Shown: piece by piece, positions 21,030 to 31,662 of the stretch
Layout of the letters: each line of letters begins with the position of its first letter
Position numbering within the stretch: the stretch's first letter is position 1
Origin: Tolypeutes matacus
Taxonomy: Eukaryota; Chordata; Mammalia; Cingulata; Chlamyphoridae
Assembly (NCBI GenBank): GCA_026826555.1
Contig: JAKSZT010054573.1
Span: 345,046 to 409,045, forward strand
DNA length: 64,000 bases
Direction: 5' to 3'
The notes under the pieces: generated by a model
Seen by the model: only the letters and a program-made list of their open reading frames with translations
What the model was told of the DNA's origin: nothing
Databases searched by the model: none
Position numbers and translations under genes: made by a program

Positions 21030-22350
21030 CGCTGGCCTGTCCAGAGGGCTGTGGAGCTGGGCCCCTCCGGCCTGGAAGGGATTTACAGCCTGGTGGAGGG
21101 CAGGCCTCCCGGGGAAGCCGCGGCCACACCCTCCTCTCTCCCCAGGCCTCTACCTGTCCTGTTCTGCACACCCTCCCAAGGCAGCGCTGGGGGTGGGCTC
21201 TGCTGGAAGAGCCCTCCACACGCTGCTTGGCCCCCAGCGAATCTCGGAGTTGCCAATGCGATTGCTGGCAGTTTTTACTTAGAGCCCCTTTCCTCCTAGG
21301 ATTCGAGTACAGACCTGATGGAAAGCTGGGCTGGGGCAGGAATTCGCCCACTAACCAGCTGCTGCCTCTGCTCGGAGCCCCTCCCTCACCTCCCTCCACT
21401 CACCACGCTGTGCCATTTGCCTCCTCTTCCACAGGCATCCACCCGCCCTGCCGCAGTGGGAAGACATCTCTCTAGGTTTCTTCTACCCGTTTGCCAGGCA
21501 CGCTGTCACCAGGTGGCTCTTCTCCATTCACCCCCTCACCCATTCTCTGCCCTGCTGTGTGCCGTGGGGGCTGGACCTGCAGGCTGCATCATCTGGTATA
21601 TTCTATGAGTGTTCATTCTTGCTCGCCATGCACATGGGCTGTGCATTGGCTGTGGCCATGCTGGGCAAAAGCCTGGCTAGACTTGGCTCAGTTCCACAGG
21701 CCTTGTCACTCCTGGAGTCAGATCTCCGCTGATGCCAGCTCTCCTCAAGGCTGATGGCAGACTCCCAAGTGTGTGTCGGCCCCTCATGTGCCTTTAAAGC
21801 TGTTGCTAGATGTGGTATATCTGCCCACATTGCATTGGCCAAAGCAAGTCATGTGTGAAGCCCACGGTGAATGGGGGCGGAGACCTGCGTTCTGTAGACA
21901 GGGGCACTTGGCCTGGGCTGGGAGGACTGAGGAGCTGAGAACCAGCAGTACAACCTCCACCCAGGCTCCTTGTCCCCAGCTTCTAGCTGGATTCCCTTAA
22001 CCCCACCCGCACTTCTGGAAATGGCCCCTTCCTTGAACTCTTTTCCAAGAACCCTTCTGAGCTTGCACCTGTTTCCCTGGGAGCTCCTGGTGACAATGGC
22101 AGGGCTGAATCACACCCAGCACACGCTGGGCTTTCCACACTGCCTTGCTTCTTAATTCAAAGGCAGTGTTTGCACAGCTAGCAAAGTACGATAGCTACTC
22201 CCTCACTTTTCCATAGAGAAATGATTATGCACAGAAATGAATTCTTTCTGGGTAAAAGTAGAGAGCTCTTGTTTATACAGTAGAAGGACTTACGAATGCT
22301 CTTGGTAATCTGTGGTCACAGCTACAAAGTTTATGGCTTTTTCATTTCCA
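21030..22350. other. Unique sequence with a possible old repeat
   Basis: No gene. The text at about 21820-21870 ('CATTGCATTGGCCAAAGCAAGTCATGTGTGAAGCCCACGG') looks like a decayed ancient interspersed repeat. Confidence 0.3.
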
Positions 22351-22366
22351 ATTTCCAATGTATTTT

Positions 22367-22817
22367 GTTTTTGTTTTTGTTTTTTTTTGAAAGATTTATT
22401 TATTTACTTACTTTTATCCATTTTTACCCCCCCACCCCATTTTTGCTGTTTCTGTGTCCATTCGCTGGGCAACACTGTGTCCGTTTCCTGCCCTCTCTTC
22501 TCATCCTTCCCCTCCTGTCTTCACTGGGATTCGATCCTTGGAACCTCCAATGTGGGAGAGAGACATCCTACCACCACCTTAGTTCCTGGTTTTTCAGTGC
22601 GTCTCATCTTGGCTCTCCCTTGTGTCACTCTCCTGTTACATCATCATCTTGCTGTGTGGCTCACAGGGCCTGACAGCACACCCATGCACGTGGCCTGGCA
22701 GCCCACGTACCTTCTTTATTTTCCTTTATTATTTTTACTGGGAGGTCCTGGGGATTGAACCCAGGTCCCTCCATATGGGAGACGGATGTCCAACCATTTG
22801 AGCCATATCCGTCCCCA
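22367..22817 (-). mobile_element. Composite dimeric tRNA-Ala SINE
   Basis: On the minus strand: a 5' tRNA-like unit 'GGGGACGGATATGGCTCAAA' with 'CATATGGAGGGACC' and B box 'GGTTCAATCCCC'; a linker with 'CTGCCAGGCC...CAGCAAGATGATG'; a second, diverged tRNA-like unit with 'GGTAGGATGTCTCTCTCCC' and 'GGATCGAATCCC'; then a GGACACAG-rich body and AAATAAATAAATC tail. Target duplication CCAATGTATTTT at 22355-22366 and 22818-22829 (perfect). The same architecture is at 23077-23581 and 57765-58192. Confidence 0.88.
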
Positions 22818-22829
22818 CCAATGTATTTT

Positions 22830-23062
22830 TAATAATTCAGTTGAGTTGCTTTAATACCAAAGAAGAGAGAGAAATTTGCAGATAGGCATTTGTTATCAAT
22901 ACAATATCATATTCTCAGAATTTCTCATAAATAATCCATGGTCAAATATGTTAAGCTTATAATATCTCTCAAGTACAAGTTTTAATAAAGCTACCAGCTG
23001 AAATAAGGTGTATTGATATGTAATACATAATGTTAGAAATGAAATCAGTTGTAGGTTATCAA
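22830..23062. other. Unique AT-rich sequence
   Basis: No recognisable feature. Confidence 0.3.
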
Positions 23063-23076
23063 TTATATAGGTTTTA

Positions 23077-23581
23077 TATATATATATTTAAGGATTTATT
23101 TATTTATTTACTTTTATCCATTTTCACCCACCCCACCCCCCATTTTTGCTGTTTTTGTGTCCATTCACTGGGCAACTCTCTGTGTCCATTTCCTGCCCTT
23201 TCTTCTCATCCTTCTCCCCCTGTCTTCACTGGGATTCATTCCTTGGAAACTCCGATGTGGGAGAGAGGGTCCTACCACCTGCGCCACCTTAGTTCCTGGT
23301 TTATTGGTGCGTCTCGTCTTGGCGCTCCCTGTGTCACTCTCCTGTTACGTCATCATCTTGCTGCCTGGCTCACGGGGCCTGGCGGTGCACCAGCGCACAG
23401 GGTCTGGGGGGCTTACCCGCCTGCAGGGCCTGGCGGTGTACCTGCACATGGGGCCTGGTAGCCCATGCGTCTTCTATATTTTTCTTTTTTTAAAATTTTT
23501 ACCGGGAGGTCCCAGGAATCAAACCCAGGTCCCTCCATCTGGGAGACGAATGCCCAACCATTTGAGCTACATCCGTCTCCC
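23077..23581 (-). mobile_element. Composite dimeric tRNA-Ala SINE with expanded linker
   Basis: Same two-unit plan as 22367-22817, but the linker contains extra copies of a GGGCCTGGCGGTG-type unit (about 23377-23460). The left flank has TATATAGGTTTTATA (from 23063) and the right flank ATATAGGTTAT (from 23582), a likely target-site duplication. The L1 that follows uses the same sequence again. Confidence 0.85.
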
Positions 23582-23600
23582 ATATAGGTTATATTTTTAA

Positions 23601-24665
23601 TTAAAAAAAAATATATTGAAATAGATCACTCATACATGAACATACAAAAACAATAAGTGTATAGCAATAGTTGTGAACTTACAAAACAAACATACATAAC
23701 ATCAAACAGGGCTCCCACACCTCACCCCACCACCAACACTTTGCATTGTTGTTAAACATCTTCAATGATTAAAGAGCATCCTCAAAATATTACTACTAAA
23801 CAAAGTACTTTCCCCCAACCCTTATTATTTTTATATCACTTATACATGAACATACATAAACAATAAGTGTATAGTAAAAGTTGTGAACTTACAAAGCAAA
23901 CTTTCATAACATCATACAGGGGTCCCATACATCAACCCTCCACCAACACCTTGCATTGTTGTGAGACATTTGTTACAAATTATGAAAGAATATTGTCAAA
24001 ATCTTACTACAAATTATAGGTCTTATCTTAGATTTGGTGTATTTTCCCCCCAATCCACCCTATTATTATTTTTTAAATATATTTTTATGACAGAAGTTGT
24101 GAACTTACAAAACAATCATGCACATGTGCAGAATTCCCACACAACACCTCTCTATCAACACACCACACCGTGGTGGAGCATTTGGCACACATTTTCCATA
24201 CTCCCCCACTATCAACACAGTACATCTTTGACAAAGATGCAAGAATATTACATTATTACTGTTAACCATAGTCCACAGGTCACTCCAGTTGTATTTTTCC
24301 CATGCTTCTCCACATTCCCACCACCTGCAATAGTGATGAACATCTGCTCTAACTCACAAAGGACACTCTTACATCTGTACCATCAACCACAATTCTCACC
24401 CACCTCAGGGTTTACTGTGTTATTCAGTCCCTAGATTATTCTCTAGCTTTCTGTCAATTGGCATTTATCTCCCTAGACTACACTTTTCAGCCACAATCCC
24501 ATTTATAAACCAGCTGCTACTCACTATAATGTGTTACCATCAACTCTGTACATTTCCACACTTTTACAGTAAGGTTAATTAAAACTTCTACACACATTAA
24601 GCATCAGTAGTCCATCTCAGTCCTCCTCTTATCTCCTTTAAGAATCCACCACCTACCACCAGGTC
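23601..24665 (-). repeat. L1 3' UTR with tandem ~213-bp monomers
   Basis: The motif AGTTGTGAACTTACAAA recurs near 23669, 23879 and 24095, spaced about 210 and 216 bp. The surrounding text (CATACATGAACATACA, CAATAAGTGTATAG, CCACCAACAC-TTGCATTGTTG) repeats in the same order, giving about 2.5-3 monomers. The UTR continues to about 24665 with sequence also related to 53433-53928. L1 3' UTRs are generally non-coding and lineage-specific. Confidence 0.75.
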
Positions 24666-25345
24666 TTGAAGATATTTTCCTACATTTTCTTCTAGAAGCT
24701 TTATGATTCTTGCTTTTATATTTAGGTTTTTTATTCATTTTGAGTTAATTTTTGTCGAAGGTGTGAGATAGGGGTCCTCTTTCCTTCTTTTGCTATAGAT
24801 ATCCAGTTCTCCCAGCACCATGTGTTGAATGGTCTGTTCTGCCCCAGCTGGGTTGCTTTGACAGGCTAGTCAAAAATCACTTGACCATAAATGTGAGGGA
24901 CTCTTTCTGAACCATCACTTTGGTTCCATTAGACCGTGTGTCTGTCTTTATGCCAGTACCATGCTGTTTCTACCACTGTAGCTAGGCAATATGACCCAAA
25001 GTCCAGAAATGAGGGTCCTCCAACTTTGCTTTTCCTTTTTAAGATGTTTCTGGCTATTCAGGACCCTTTAACCTACCAAACAACTTTGGTAATCATGTTT
25101 TCCATTTATTTAAAAAATGCTGGTGGAATTTTTATTGGGATTGCATTGAATCTGTATATCAATTTGAATAGAATTGACATCTTAATGATATTTAGTCTTC
25201 CAGATAGTGAGCATGGAATGTTCTTCCAATTATTTAGGTCTTTTTAAATTTTCTTTTAACAATGAGTTGTAGTTTTCTGAATACAGTGCTTTACATTGTT
25301 GGTTGTTTATTCCTGAATATTTGGGTTTTATCCGTGATATTTTAT
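24650..25345 (-). pseudogene. L1 ORF2 fragment (RT C-terminal part)
   Basis: Minus-strand translation in shifted frames follows the region just after the reverse-transcriptase core of the L1 at 34258-40752. Examples are the 'NLKRPK' and '[14 protein letters not shown]' segments. Stops and frameshifts are frequent. The catalytic FADD region and the whole endonuclease are absent. It lies between ORF1 and the 3' UTR, so it marks a large internal deletion. Confidence 0.8.
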
Positions 25346-25402
25346 TTTCACCACTCTTTTGACACTTTTACTTTTTTAAATATAATCTTCATTTCTAGAC
25401 TC

Positions 25403-26373
25403 TCTTTCAGGCCTCTCTCTCCTGTCTTTTCCTTTCAGGCTGTAGCATACCTTTTAGTATTTCCTGCAAAGCAGGTCTCTTGGTTACAAACTCTCTCAGT
25501 TTCTGTTTATCTGTGAATATATTCTAAACTTGTCCGCATTTTTGAAAGACAATCTTGCTGGATATATGATTCTTGGCTGGAAGTTTTTCTCTGGCAGTAT
25601 CTTAAATATATTATACCACTGTCTTCTTGCCTCCATGGTTTCTGGTGAGAAGTCAGCACTTAATCTTATTGGGTATCTCTTATATGTTATACATTGCTTT
25701 TCTTTTCTTGCTCTCAGAATTCTCTCTTTGTCTTTGGCACTTGACTCTCTAATTAGTATGTGTCTTGGAGTTGGTTTATTCAGATATTTTCAGATGAGAG
25801 TATGTTGTGCTTCTCGGACAAGGATATCTATGTCCTTCAGTAGGGTTGGAAATTTTTCTACCATTATTTCTTCAAATATTCTTTCTGCCCCTTTTCCCTT
25901 CTCTTCTCCTTCTGGGACACCCATGACACATATGTTTGCACGTCTCTTGCCATCATTTAGTTCCCTGAGAACTTGTTCAAGTTTTTCCCATCTTTTCTTC
26001 ATCTGTTCTTTTGTATGTTCACTTTCAGAGGCCATTTCTTCAAGCTCGCCGATCCTTTCTTCTGCCTCCTTAAATCTGCTATTATATGATTCCAGTGTAT
26101 TTTTAATTTTGTTTATTGCACCTTTCATTCCCATAAGATCTGCCATTTTTCTATGTTTGCCTTCAAATTTTTCTTTGTGTTCATCCAATGTCTTCTTAAT
26201 ATCCTAAATTTCTTTAGCCATCTCATTGAGTTTATTAAGGAGATTTGCTTGAACATCTATGATTAGTTGTCTCAACTCCTTTATGTCATCTGGAGGCTTA
26301 TCTTGTTCCTTTAACTGGGCCATATCTTCCTGTTTCTTTGTGTGGATTGTAATTTTAGTTGGTGTCTTGGCAT
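25403..26373 (-). pseudogene. L1 ORF1 (RNA-binding protein), decayed
   Basis: ORF1p is the L1 RNA-binding trimeric chaperone. Its start codon is at 26373 (MPRHQ-type start). The longest clean stretch is 25790-26188 (132 residues), covering the end of the coiled coil and the RRM start with 'VMGVPEGEEKGKGAERIFEE'. Upstream there is a frameshift near 26340 and a stop near 26205. Downstream the C-terminal 'REFVTKRPALQEILK' segment is still readable. It is clearly related to ORF1 at 38631-39620 but more decayed. Confidence 0.85.
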
Positions 26374-27365
26374 CTGGCTTATAGAGTATTTATTCTGGGT
26401 GCAGTTTTTCTCTTTAGTTTAGGGCTTCCTGCCCTTTCTCCCTTGCTGGTTGTGTAGTAGGAGCCAAGGATGTAGTTGGTGCTGTAAGCTGTGGAGGCTC
26501 AAGCTGCCCTCATTACCCCAAGGACCAATGAAGCTTCTCCAACTTTCTCCTTTGCCAGGGGTAGGGACAGAGCCACAGCTGTGTGGAATAATCTAACTCA
26601 TGCAGGTTTAGACTGTAGTTGCCCAGAGAGACTGATGAAGCTTCATGTCCCTTTCTCCCCTGCCTGGGGCAGGGATGGAGCTGCAGGTGTGGGCAGCAAT
26701 CTATGCAGTGCAGGTCCAAGATGACTGCAGTTGCCCCAGTAGACTTTCAATTATTCAGTCTGTGCCAGCCAGATGCACCTGCAGTTACCTGGATAGGCTA
26801 GTGTAGGGCCTGCCAGCTTCCTCCCTGCTAGAGGTGGGGCTGAAGCCTAGGCTAGGGATGCAGGCCAATCTGGGTGACAGAGACCGTCTCTACCTCACTG
26901 TGGTTTTCAGCCAGCCCGGCTTCCCCTCTTGCTGGGGGTGGATCAAAATGGCGGCTACCGGCCTCCTTCTGACTTGGACAGGCTCAAACTTTAGCTGTTC
27001 TTAGGATTATGCTTTAGCCCGCCGAATTTACTAATCAGTAGCTGAAGTTAGTGACCAACAGTCTCTCCCTCCCCCGTTTTTGGGAAGTGGAGCTTCCAAT
27101 TCCAGCCACAAACAGCTCCTGAGGCGGCTTGTGCCTCCCATGGAGGATGGGCACTGGCCTCCAGGGCATGGAGTGCTCTACTCACAAATCTCTGCATATG
27201 GGCATCTCCTCCTTCCGTTCTTTCAGGGATGCTGCAGGATGCTCTTCTGGTCTCCCGGAGCCCCCCAACCAAGTGCTCTAGATAGCTGTGGGTGATCACC
27301 AATTGCCCCGTAGCAGGAGCTGACTCTAGGAGCGCCTTACTCTGCCGCCATCTTGCTGGTTGGCC
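26374..27365 (-). promoter_or_regulatory. L1 5' UTR with YY1-like start
   Basis: About 1 kb of GC-moderate sequence precedes ORF1. The first 25 nt contain AAGATGGCGGC (reverse of 27344-27354), matching the YY1 core that positions transcription at the start of L1 5' UTRs. A second AAGATGGC-like relic is not seen. Confidence 0.6.
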
Positions 27366-27384
27366 TATATAGGTTATTTTTTAA

Positions 27385-28234
27385 CCCCTTTAGAAACTTT
27401 TTCTAAAGCTATCTTAGTTCATCCAGAATAATTTCCTTCACTTGGAATATCTGAAAACTAATAGTGGTTTTATCAAAGAGAACATTTCACCATTTCAATA
27501 ACTTTTTATCTTTAATCACATTTGTTGTATGAATAATTTTTCTTTTTTTCCTTCTCAAGGTTATTTGTCCTCTGAAACCTAGTTTTTCTTTTATCTAGAA
27601 ACAGGCATACCTTGAAAGCTACTAATTTAAATCTCTGTACAGAATATTAATTAGGACCCTGTTGCAAAAGTCAGAAACTCACTGGGAACAAGCTTAGGCA
27701 AAACAGAGACGGTATTAGAGCGGAAGTGAGGAATTGCCAGTAACCCATAGAAGGAAGGGCTGAACCAAAATGCCAGAAGGACAGGCACGGCCTGGGGCCT
27801 CCGAAACGGTCAGAACCCAGGGCCGCAGCGGAGCCAGGCCCCTGCTCTGTGTCCCTCCTGGTGCCGACACCTGATGTCATTCTTGCCTTGCAGACGTGGC
27901 TGTGGACCCCTCCCACGCACACGCCTACCACGCCAGTGGCAGAGGAGGGACGCTGTCCACTGTGACTACCTGAGGAAGGTCCCGACTGGCACCGTCTGGG
28001 TGGATGCCCACCTGGGACTGGGGGACTGCAGCCAGGAAGTGGAAACGTGAGCTCCTCCTGTGACTGCAGGCCTGGAGTAGTCATAGGAGTTCCCAGGATA
28101 CAGAGGAGGCATCCCTGGACAAAGAACTGATGGCGAGAGTGTCGGCAGACCAAACAATAGGCATTCAGTAGATGTGGCAGAATGCAAGGAAGAACCACCA
28201 GGAAGATCCACTTTTATCTTTACTTTACAAAATG
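27385..28234. other. Unique sequence
   Basis: No gene recognised. The 175-residue frame 27671-28198 (minus) lacks any domain. Confidence 0.35.
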
Positions 28235-28648
28235 AAGAGATTTCTTGAGGTATGACTGACATACAATACACCCTACTACTGAAAGCTAGAATTTGAAAAG
28301 TTTGCCATATGTATCGGCCTGTGAAACCATCCCCACAGTGACAGTCAGCCCAGCCATGGTCCTCAGCCATGTTCTTGCGTCTCTTGGGACCCCTCCCTCC
28401 TGTCCCTGCCCCCTCCATCCCAAGCCACCAGTGACCTGCTTTCTATCTCACTAGACTGCTTTGCGTTTTGTAGAGTTTATATAAAGGGGCTTTCTTGTTC
28501 GGCTCCTTTCTTTCACTTGGCTTAGTCATTCGGAGATTCTCCCGTGTTGTCGCTTGCATCAGTGGCTCATTATTTCTCTTTGCTGAGTGGTACTCCTTGC
28601 GTGGATGCACCTCTTTATCCATTGGCCTGCTGGCAGCCATTTGGGTCG
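28235..28648 (-). mobile_element. Old L1, minus strand (part 1, split by MLT1)
   Basis: 'TTGAGGTATGACTGACATACAATACACC', 'GTGAAACCATCCCCACAGTGAC', 'GACCTGCTTTCTATCTCACTAG', and 'CACCTCTTTATCCATTGGCCTGCTGGCAGCCATTTGGG' are in the order expected for the reverse complement of an L1M 3' UTR and ORF2 end. It resumes at 29072. Confidence 0.8.
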
Positions 28649-29068
28649 TGTTATGGACTGAATTGCGTCCCTCCAAAAGGCACGTTCGGGTCCTAACCCC
28701 AGTCCTGTGAATGTGAACTCATTTGTCAATAAGATCTTTGAAGATGTGATTAGTTAAAATAAGGTCCTGCTGGATTAGGGAGGGCCCTAATTCGACATGG
28801 CTGCTGTCCTTATAAAGGGAGGAAATCTGTGCATGGAGAGGCAGAGAAGGAAGGAGGTGGAGATGGTGTTCTGCCTCCACAAGCCTAGGGACATCACGGA
28901 GTGGCAGCCACCCTCCAGAAGCCAGCGGGCGGGCACGGAAGGTGTTCTCCCCTTCAAGAAGCAGTGTGGCCCTGCCAACACCTTGATTTCAGACGTGCAG
29001 CCTCCTGAACCAGAAGATAATACATGCTGGTTGTTTAAGCTTTGTTACAGCAGCCTGGCAGACTAACA
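28649..29068 (+). mobile_element. MLT1 solo LTR (ERVL-MaLR), nested in L1
   Basis: Full-length-looking LTR from TGTTATGGACTGAATTGCGT to GACTAACA. Classic MLT1 blocks include 'GGGAGGGCCCTAATTCGACATGGCTG', 'GTCCTTATAAAGGGAGGAAA', 'CCTGCCAACACCTTGATTTC' and 'GTTTAAGCTTTGTTACAGCAGCC'. The L1 match continues on both sides, so the LTR inserted into the L1. Flanking pentamers are too diverged to call a duplication. Confidence 0.9.
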
Positions 29069-29291
29069 GAGGCTGTTTCCAGTTTCTGACTATTACCAAT
29101 AAAGCTGCCGTGACAATTTGTAGGAACATGTTTTCTTCCTCTTAGGGAAAATACCTAGAACTGCGATGCCTGGGTCATATGGCAGGTGCCTGTTTAACTT
29201 TACAAGAAACAAACTCTTTTCCAAAATGGTTGGACCATTTTACAGTCCCACCCACAGCATATGAGAGGTCCATTTCCTCCATATCCTTGTT
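29069..29291 (-). mobile_element. Old L1, minus strand (part 2)
   Basis: Starts GCTGTTTCCAGTTTCTGACTATTACCAATAAAGCTGCC and continues with 'GGGTCATATGGCAGGTGCCTGTTTAAC' and 'CAGTCCCACCCACAGCATATGAGAGG', the direct continuation of the ORF2 end seen before 28648. Confidence 0.8.
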
Positions 29292-29841
29292 TGATTAGGG
29301 TTCTCCAGAGAAACCAAACGATAGCACACATGGGCACATATTAAGAGATTTATGATAGGGATTGGCTCATGTGACCATGGGGATTGGCAAGTCTAAATTT
29401 TGTAGGGCAGGCCACAAGCTGAAAACCCAATGGAGGTGACAGTGAAATCCCCAGGAGGAATTGCAATTTGGGAATGCCGATGAAAGTGATGATGAATTCC
29501 TCAGGAGAAGCAGGCTGGCTGGAGTAGAGAGAGTAGAGAGATAGAAATTCTCCTTCTGACTGCTGAAATCCTCAGTTATCCCTTTAAGGCCTCCAACTTC
29601 ATTGGATGAGGAGACTCATTGCTGAAGGCAATCTCCTTTGTTGATTGTAGATACAATTGGCCACAGATGCAACCAATTGACAAAGATTTAAATCCATCTA
29701 CAAAATGCCTTCACTGTAACAATCAGGCCAGTGCTTGCTCTACCAAGCAAGTAAACACTGTAACCCAACCAAGTCATCACATGAGATTAATCATCACATT
29801 TGTCAACACTTGGTATGGATGGTCTCTTAATTTTAGCCACA
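29292..29841 (-). mobile_element. LTR-like element, xenarthran family X (second copy)
   Basis: Boundaries TG (29292) to CA (29841). On the minus strand it aligns block by block with 20589-21029 (CATCTGTGGCC, CTCATCCAATGAAG, GCTTGTGGCCTGCCCTA, TCTGGAGAACCCTAATCA). No internal region. Confidence 0.55.
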
Positions 29842-29854
29842 TCTAATTCTTTTT

Positions 29855-30302
29855 TTTTCAAAGATTTTATTTATTCTCTCCCCTCCCTGCCCCCGTTATT
29901 TGTACTTGCTCTGTCTGTTCGTCTTCCTTGTTTCTTTAGGAGGCACTAGGAAATGAACCCAATGTTTCTGCCTTTGTTGTGTCTCTCATTATGTTTATAT
30001 CTTCTTGTGTCTCTTGTTGTGTCATCTTCTTGTGCCAGCTCACAGTGCCTGCCCGTTGCATCAGCTCGCTATCTTGCTTGTCCTCTCTAGGAGGCACTGG
30101 GAACTTCTGCTCCCTCCTTTTGTTGTATCTCTCATTATGTTTCTCTTCTTTAGTCTCTTGTTGTGTCATCTTGTTGCATCAGCTTGCCGCGCCTGCCTGT
30201 TGCACCAGTTCGCTTTCTTCTTTAGGAGGCACCGGGAACCAAACCAGGGGCCTCCCATGTTGTAGGTGGGAGCTTAATCTCTTGAGCCACATCTGCTTCC
30301 CC
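29855..30302 (-). mobile_element. tRNA-Ala SINE (DAS-III-like), long duplicated form
   Basis: Minus-strand head 'GGGGAAGCAGATGTGGCTCAAG' and B-box region near 30235. The 'AGGAGGCACTRGGAA' junction text appears three times (about 29939, 30090, 30224), showing internal duplication of the head/body junction. Tail is at left. Flanks AATTCTTTTT and AATTCATTTT are a possible target duplication. Confidence 0.85.
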
Positions 30303-30317
30303 ACAATTCATTTTTAA

Positions 30318-30475
30318 GATCAGGGCCTGCTACTTACTGACTGGTTGATTTTAGACAAGTCAGTCATTTGAGCCTCATTTTTACTATCTATAAAATAGGG
30401 ATAATGAGATTTTCTCACTCCTGCAAAATTATTTAGTTCCCTGAGGAGTCACTGAAAAAACATAAGTGAAAATTC
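30318..30475 (+). repeat. MIR SINE
   Basis: 'TTTAGACAAGTCAGTCATTTGAGCCTCATTTTTACTATCTATAAAATAGGGATAATGAG' is the MIR core in plus orientation. Confidence 0.8.
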
Positions 30476-30888
30476 TTCATTTCCAAAGCACACGTAAACT
30501 TTAACTGTTTCTCTGGAGTCCCTTTCCCCTGTCTAGGTTAACATTATTACCAGCAAGCCATGTGATCGTTGACTGAAACGTTCTCTCGCTAAGATTGCAT
30601 GGGCCAGGGAACCTCGTTTTCCTTCTGAGCAGACTAGGAGGCTCTGCTGGAAAAGAGAGAAAAGAGAAACTGGAGCATTCCACCACACCTACACCGGAAA
30701 GTCTTGGCCTGCCATGAATGCGGGCAGACAATTGCCGCTCCTCAGAAGAGCTCCTTCCTTTTTGCCGCAGGTTTGTAGGAGACTCGCCCCGTTTCACACG
30801 CACCTTCGGTGGGGGTGGGGGTGGGTGATGATTGTCTGCTTTACTCAGTGGAACTTTCAGACACTGTGCTAAATACAAATGCGAAAAT
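30476..30888. other. Unique sequence
   Basis: No recognised gene or repeat. A GGGGGTGGGGGTGGG tract lies at about 30810-30825. Confidence 0.3.
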
Positions 30889-30902
30889 TAAAGAGCACGT
30901 GG

Positions 30903-30997
30903 GGGGTCGGATGTGGCTCAACTGGTTGGGCGTCCGTCTCCCATATGGAGGGACCCGGGTTCGATCCCCGGGACCTCCCGGTAAAAAAAAAAAAAAA
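30903..30997 (+). mobile_element. Young short tRNA-Ala SINE
   Basis: Single unit with intact A region 'GTGGCTCAACTGGTTGGGCG' and B box 'GGTTCGATCCCCGG', pure A tail. Target duplication TAAAGAGCACGTGG at 30889-30902 and 30998-31011 (perfect). One of the least diverged SINEs in the window. Confidence 0.94.
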
Positions 30998-31011
30998 TAA
31001 AGAGCACGTGG

Positions 31012-31447
31012 ATGAACAAAGAATCACTGATAGCAGAGCTGACGTTCATTCCACACCACAGGGCACCCCTCGTTCTTTGTGTTTGCCTGAGGTTGGGCCT
31101 CCCTGTTCCCTTGGGTGCAGGAAGCAGGACTTTAAGCTCTGATCTCTCCTTTACCTTCCTTTGTCCCACTGCAAGATCCCAAAGAAGCTTCAAAGAATGG
31201 ACATATGCTCTTTGAAGTGACAAATGCCGTATGATAATTTCCATCCTAAAGAGAAGATGGATACTGAAATTCCGCTACACCAAATTAAGACACCGTTGCT
31301 TTTTCTTGGTTGTAATAAAATCAGTAACTTGGTTATGGTGTGGCGCTTGGAGTGTTCTGTTGCTGGGATCCATGCCTTCACCCGAATTTTGAGAGCCAAC
31401 CACCAAGAGGATAAGAGGCCTGTCCTCTGGGGCCTGGTAGTGTAGAG
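31012..31447. other. Unique sequence
   Basis: No recognised gene or repeat. Confidence 0.3.
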
Positions 31448-31662
31448 CGGAGCTTCTCACTCTCAGTCGTCTTCACACGTGGGGCCAGATGATTCTTAGT
31501 CGGGGGCTTCCCTGTGCATTGCAGGACGTGGAGCAGCGTCCGGGCCTCTACCCAATAGATGCCAGCAGCACCCCTCCCCACCTGGGGCGGCCCAAACTGT
31601 CTCCGGACATTGTCGATTGTTCCCTGTGGGGCAGCACTGCCCCAAGTTGAGACGCAGTGGTC
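31448..31662 (-). mobile_element. MER20 (hAT-Charlie) DNA transposon
   Basis: 'GATGATTCTTAGTCGGGGGCTTCCCTGTGCATTGCAGGACGTGGAGCAGCGTCCGGGCCTCTACCCAATAGATGCCAGCAGCACCCC' is the characteristic MER20 text on the minus strand, ending 'AAGTTGAGACGCAGTGGTCTAG'. MER20 copies elsewhere are known to act as endometrial regulatory elements. Nothing here shows that for this copy. Confidence 0.85.

Larger units (their letters stand above)
23601..27365 (-). mobile_element. Internally deleted L1, complete 5' and 3' ends
   Basis: A minus-strand L1 of about 3.77 kb. It has a 5' UTR starting GGCCAACCAGCAAGATGGCG (27365 downward), a decayed ORF1, about 0.65-0.7 kb of the ORF2 reverse-transcriptase tail, and a long 3' UTR with tandem monomers. 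Target duplications are ATATAGGTTATATTTTTAA (23582-23600) and ATATAGGTTATTTTTTAA (27367-27384). Two deletions remove most of ORF2: one joins the ORF1 end to ORF2 near 25330-25380, and the other joins ORF2 to the 3' UTR near 24665-24680. Confidence 0.85.
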
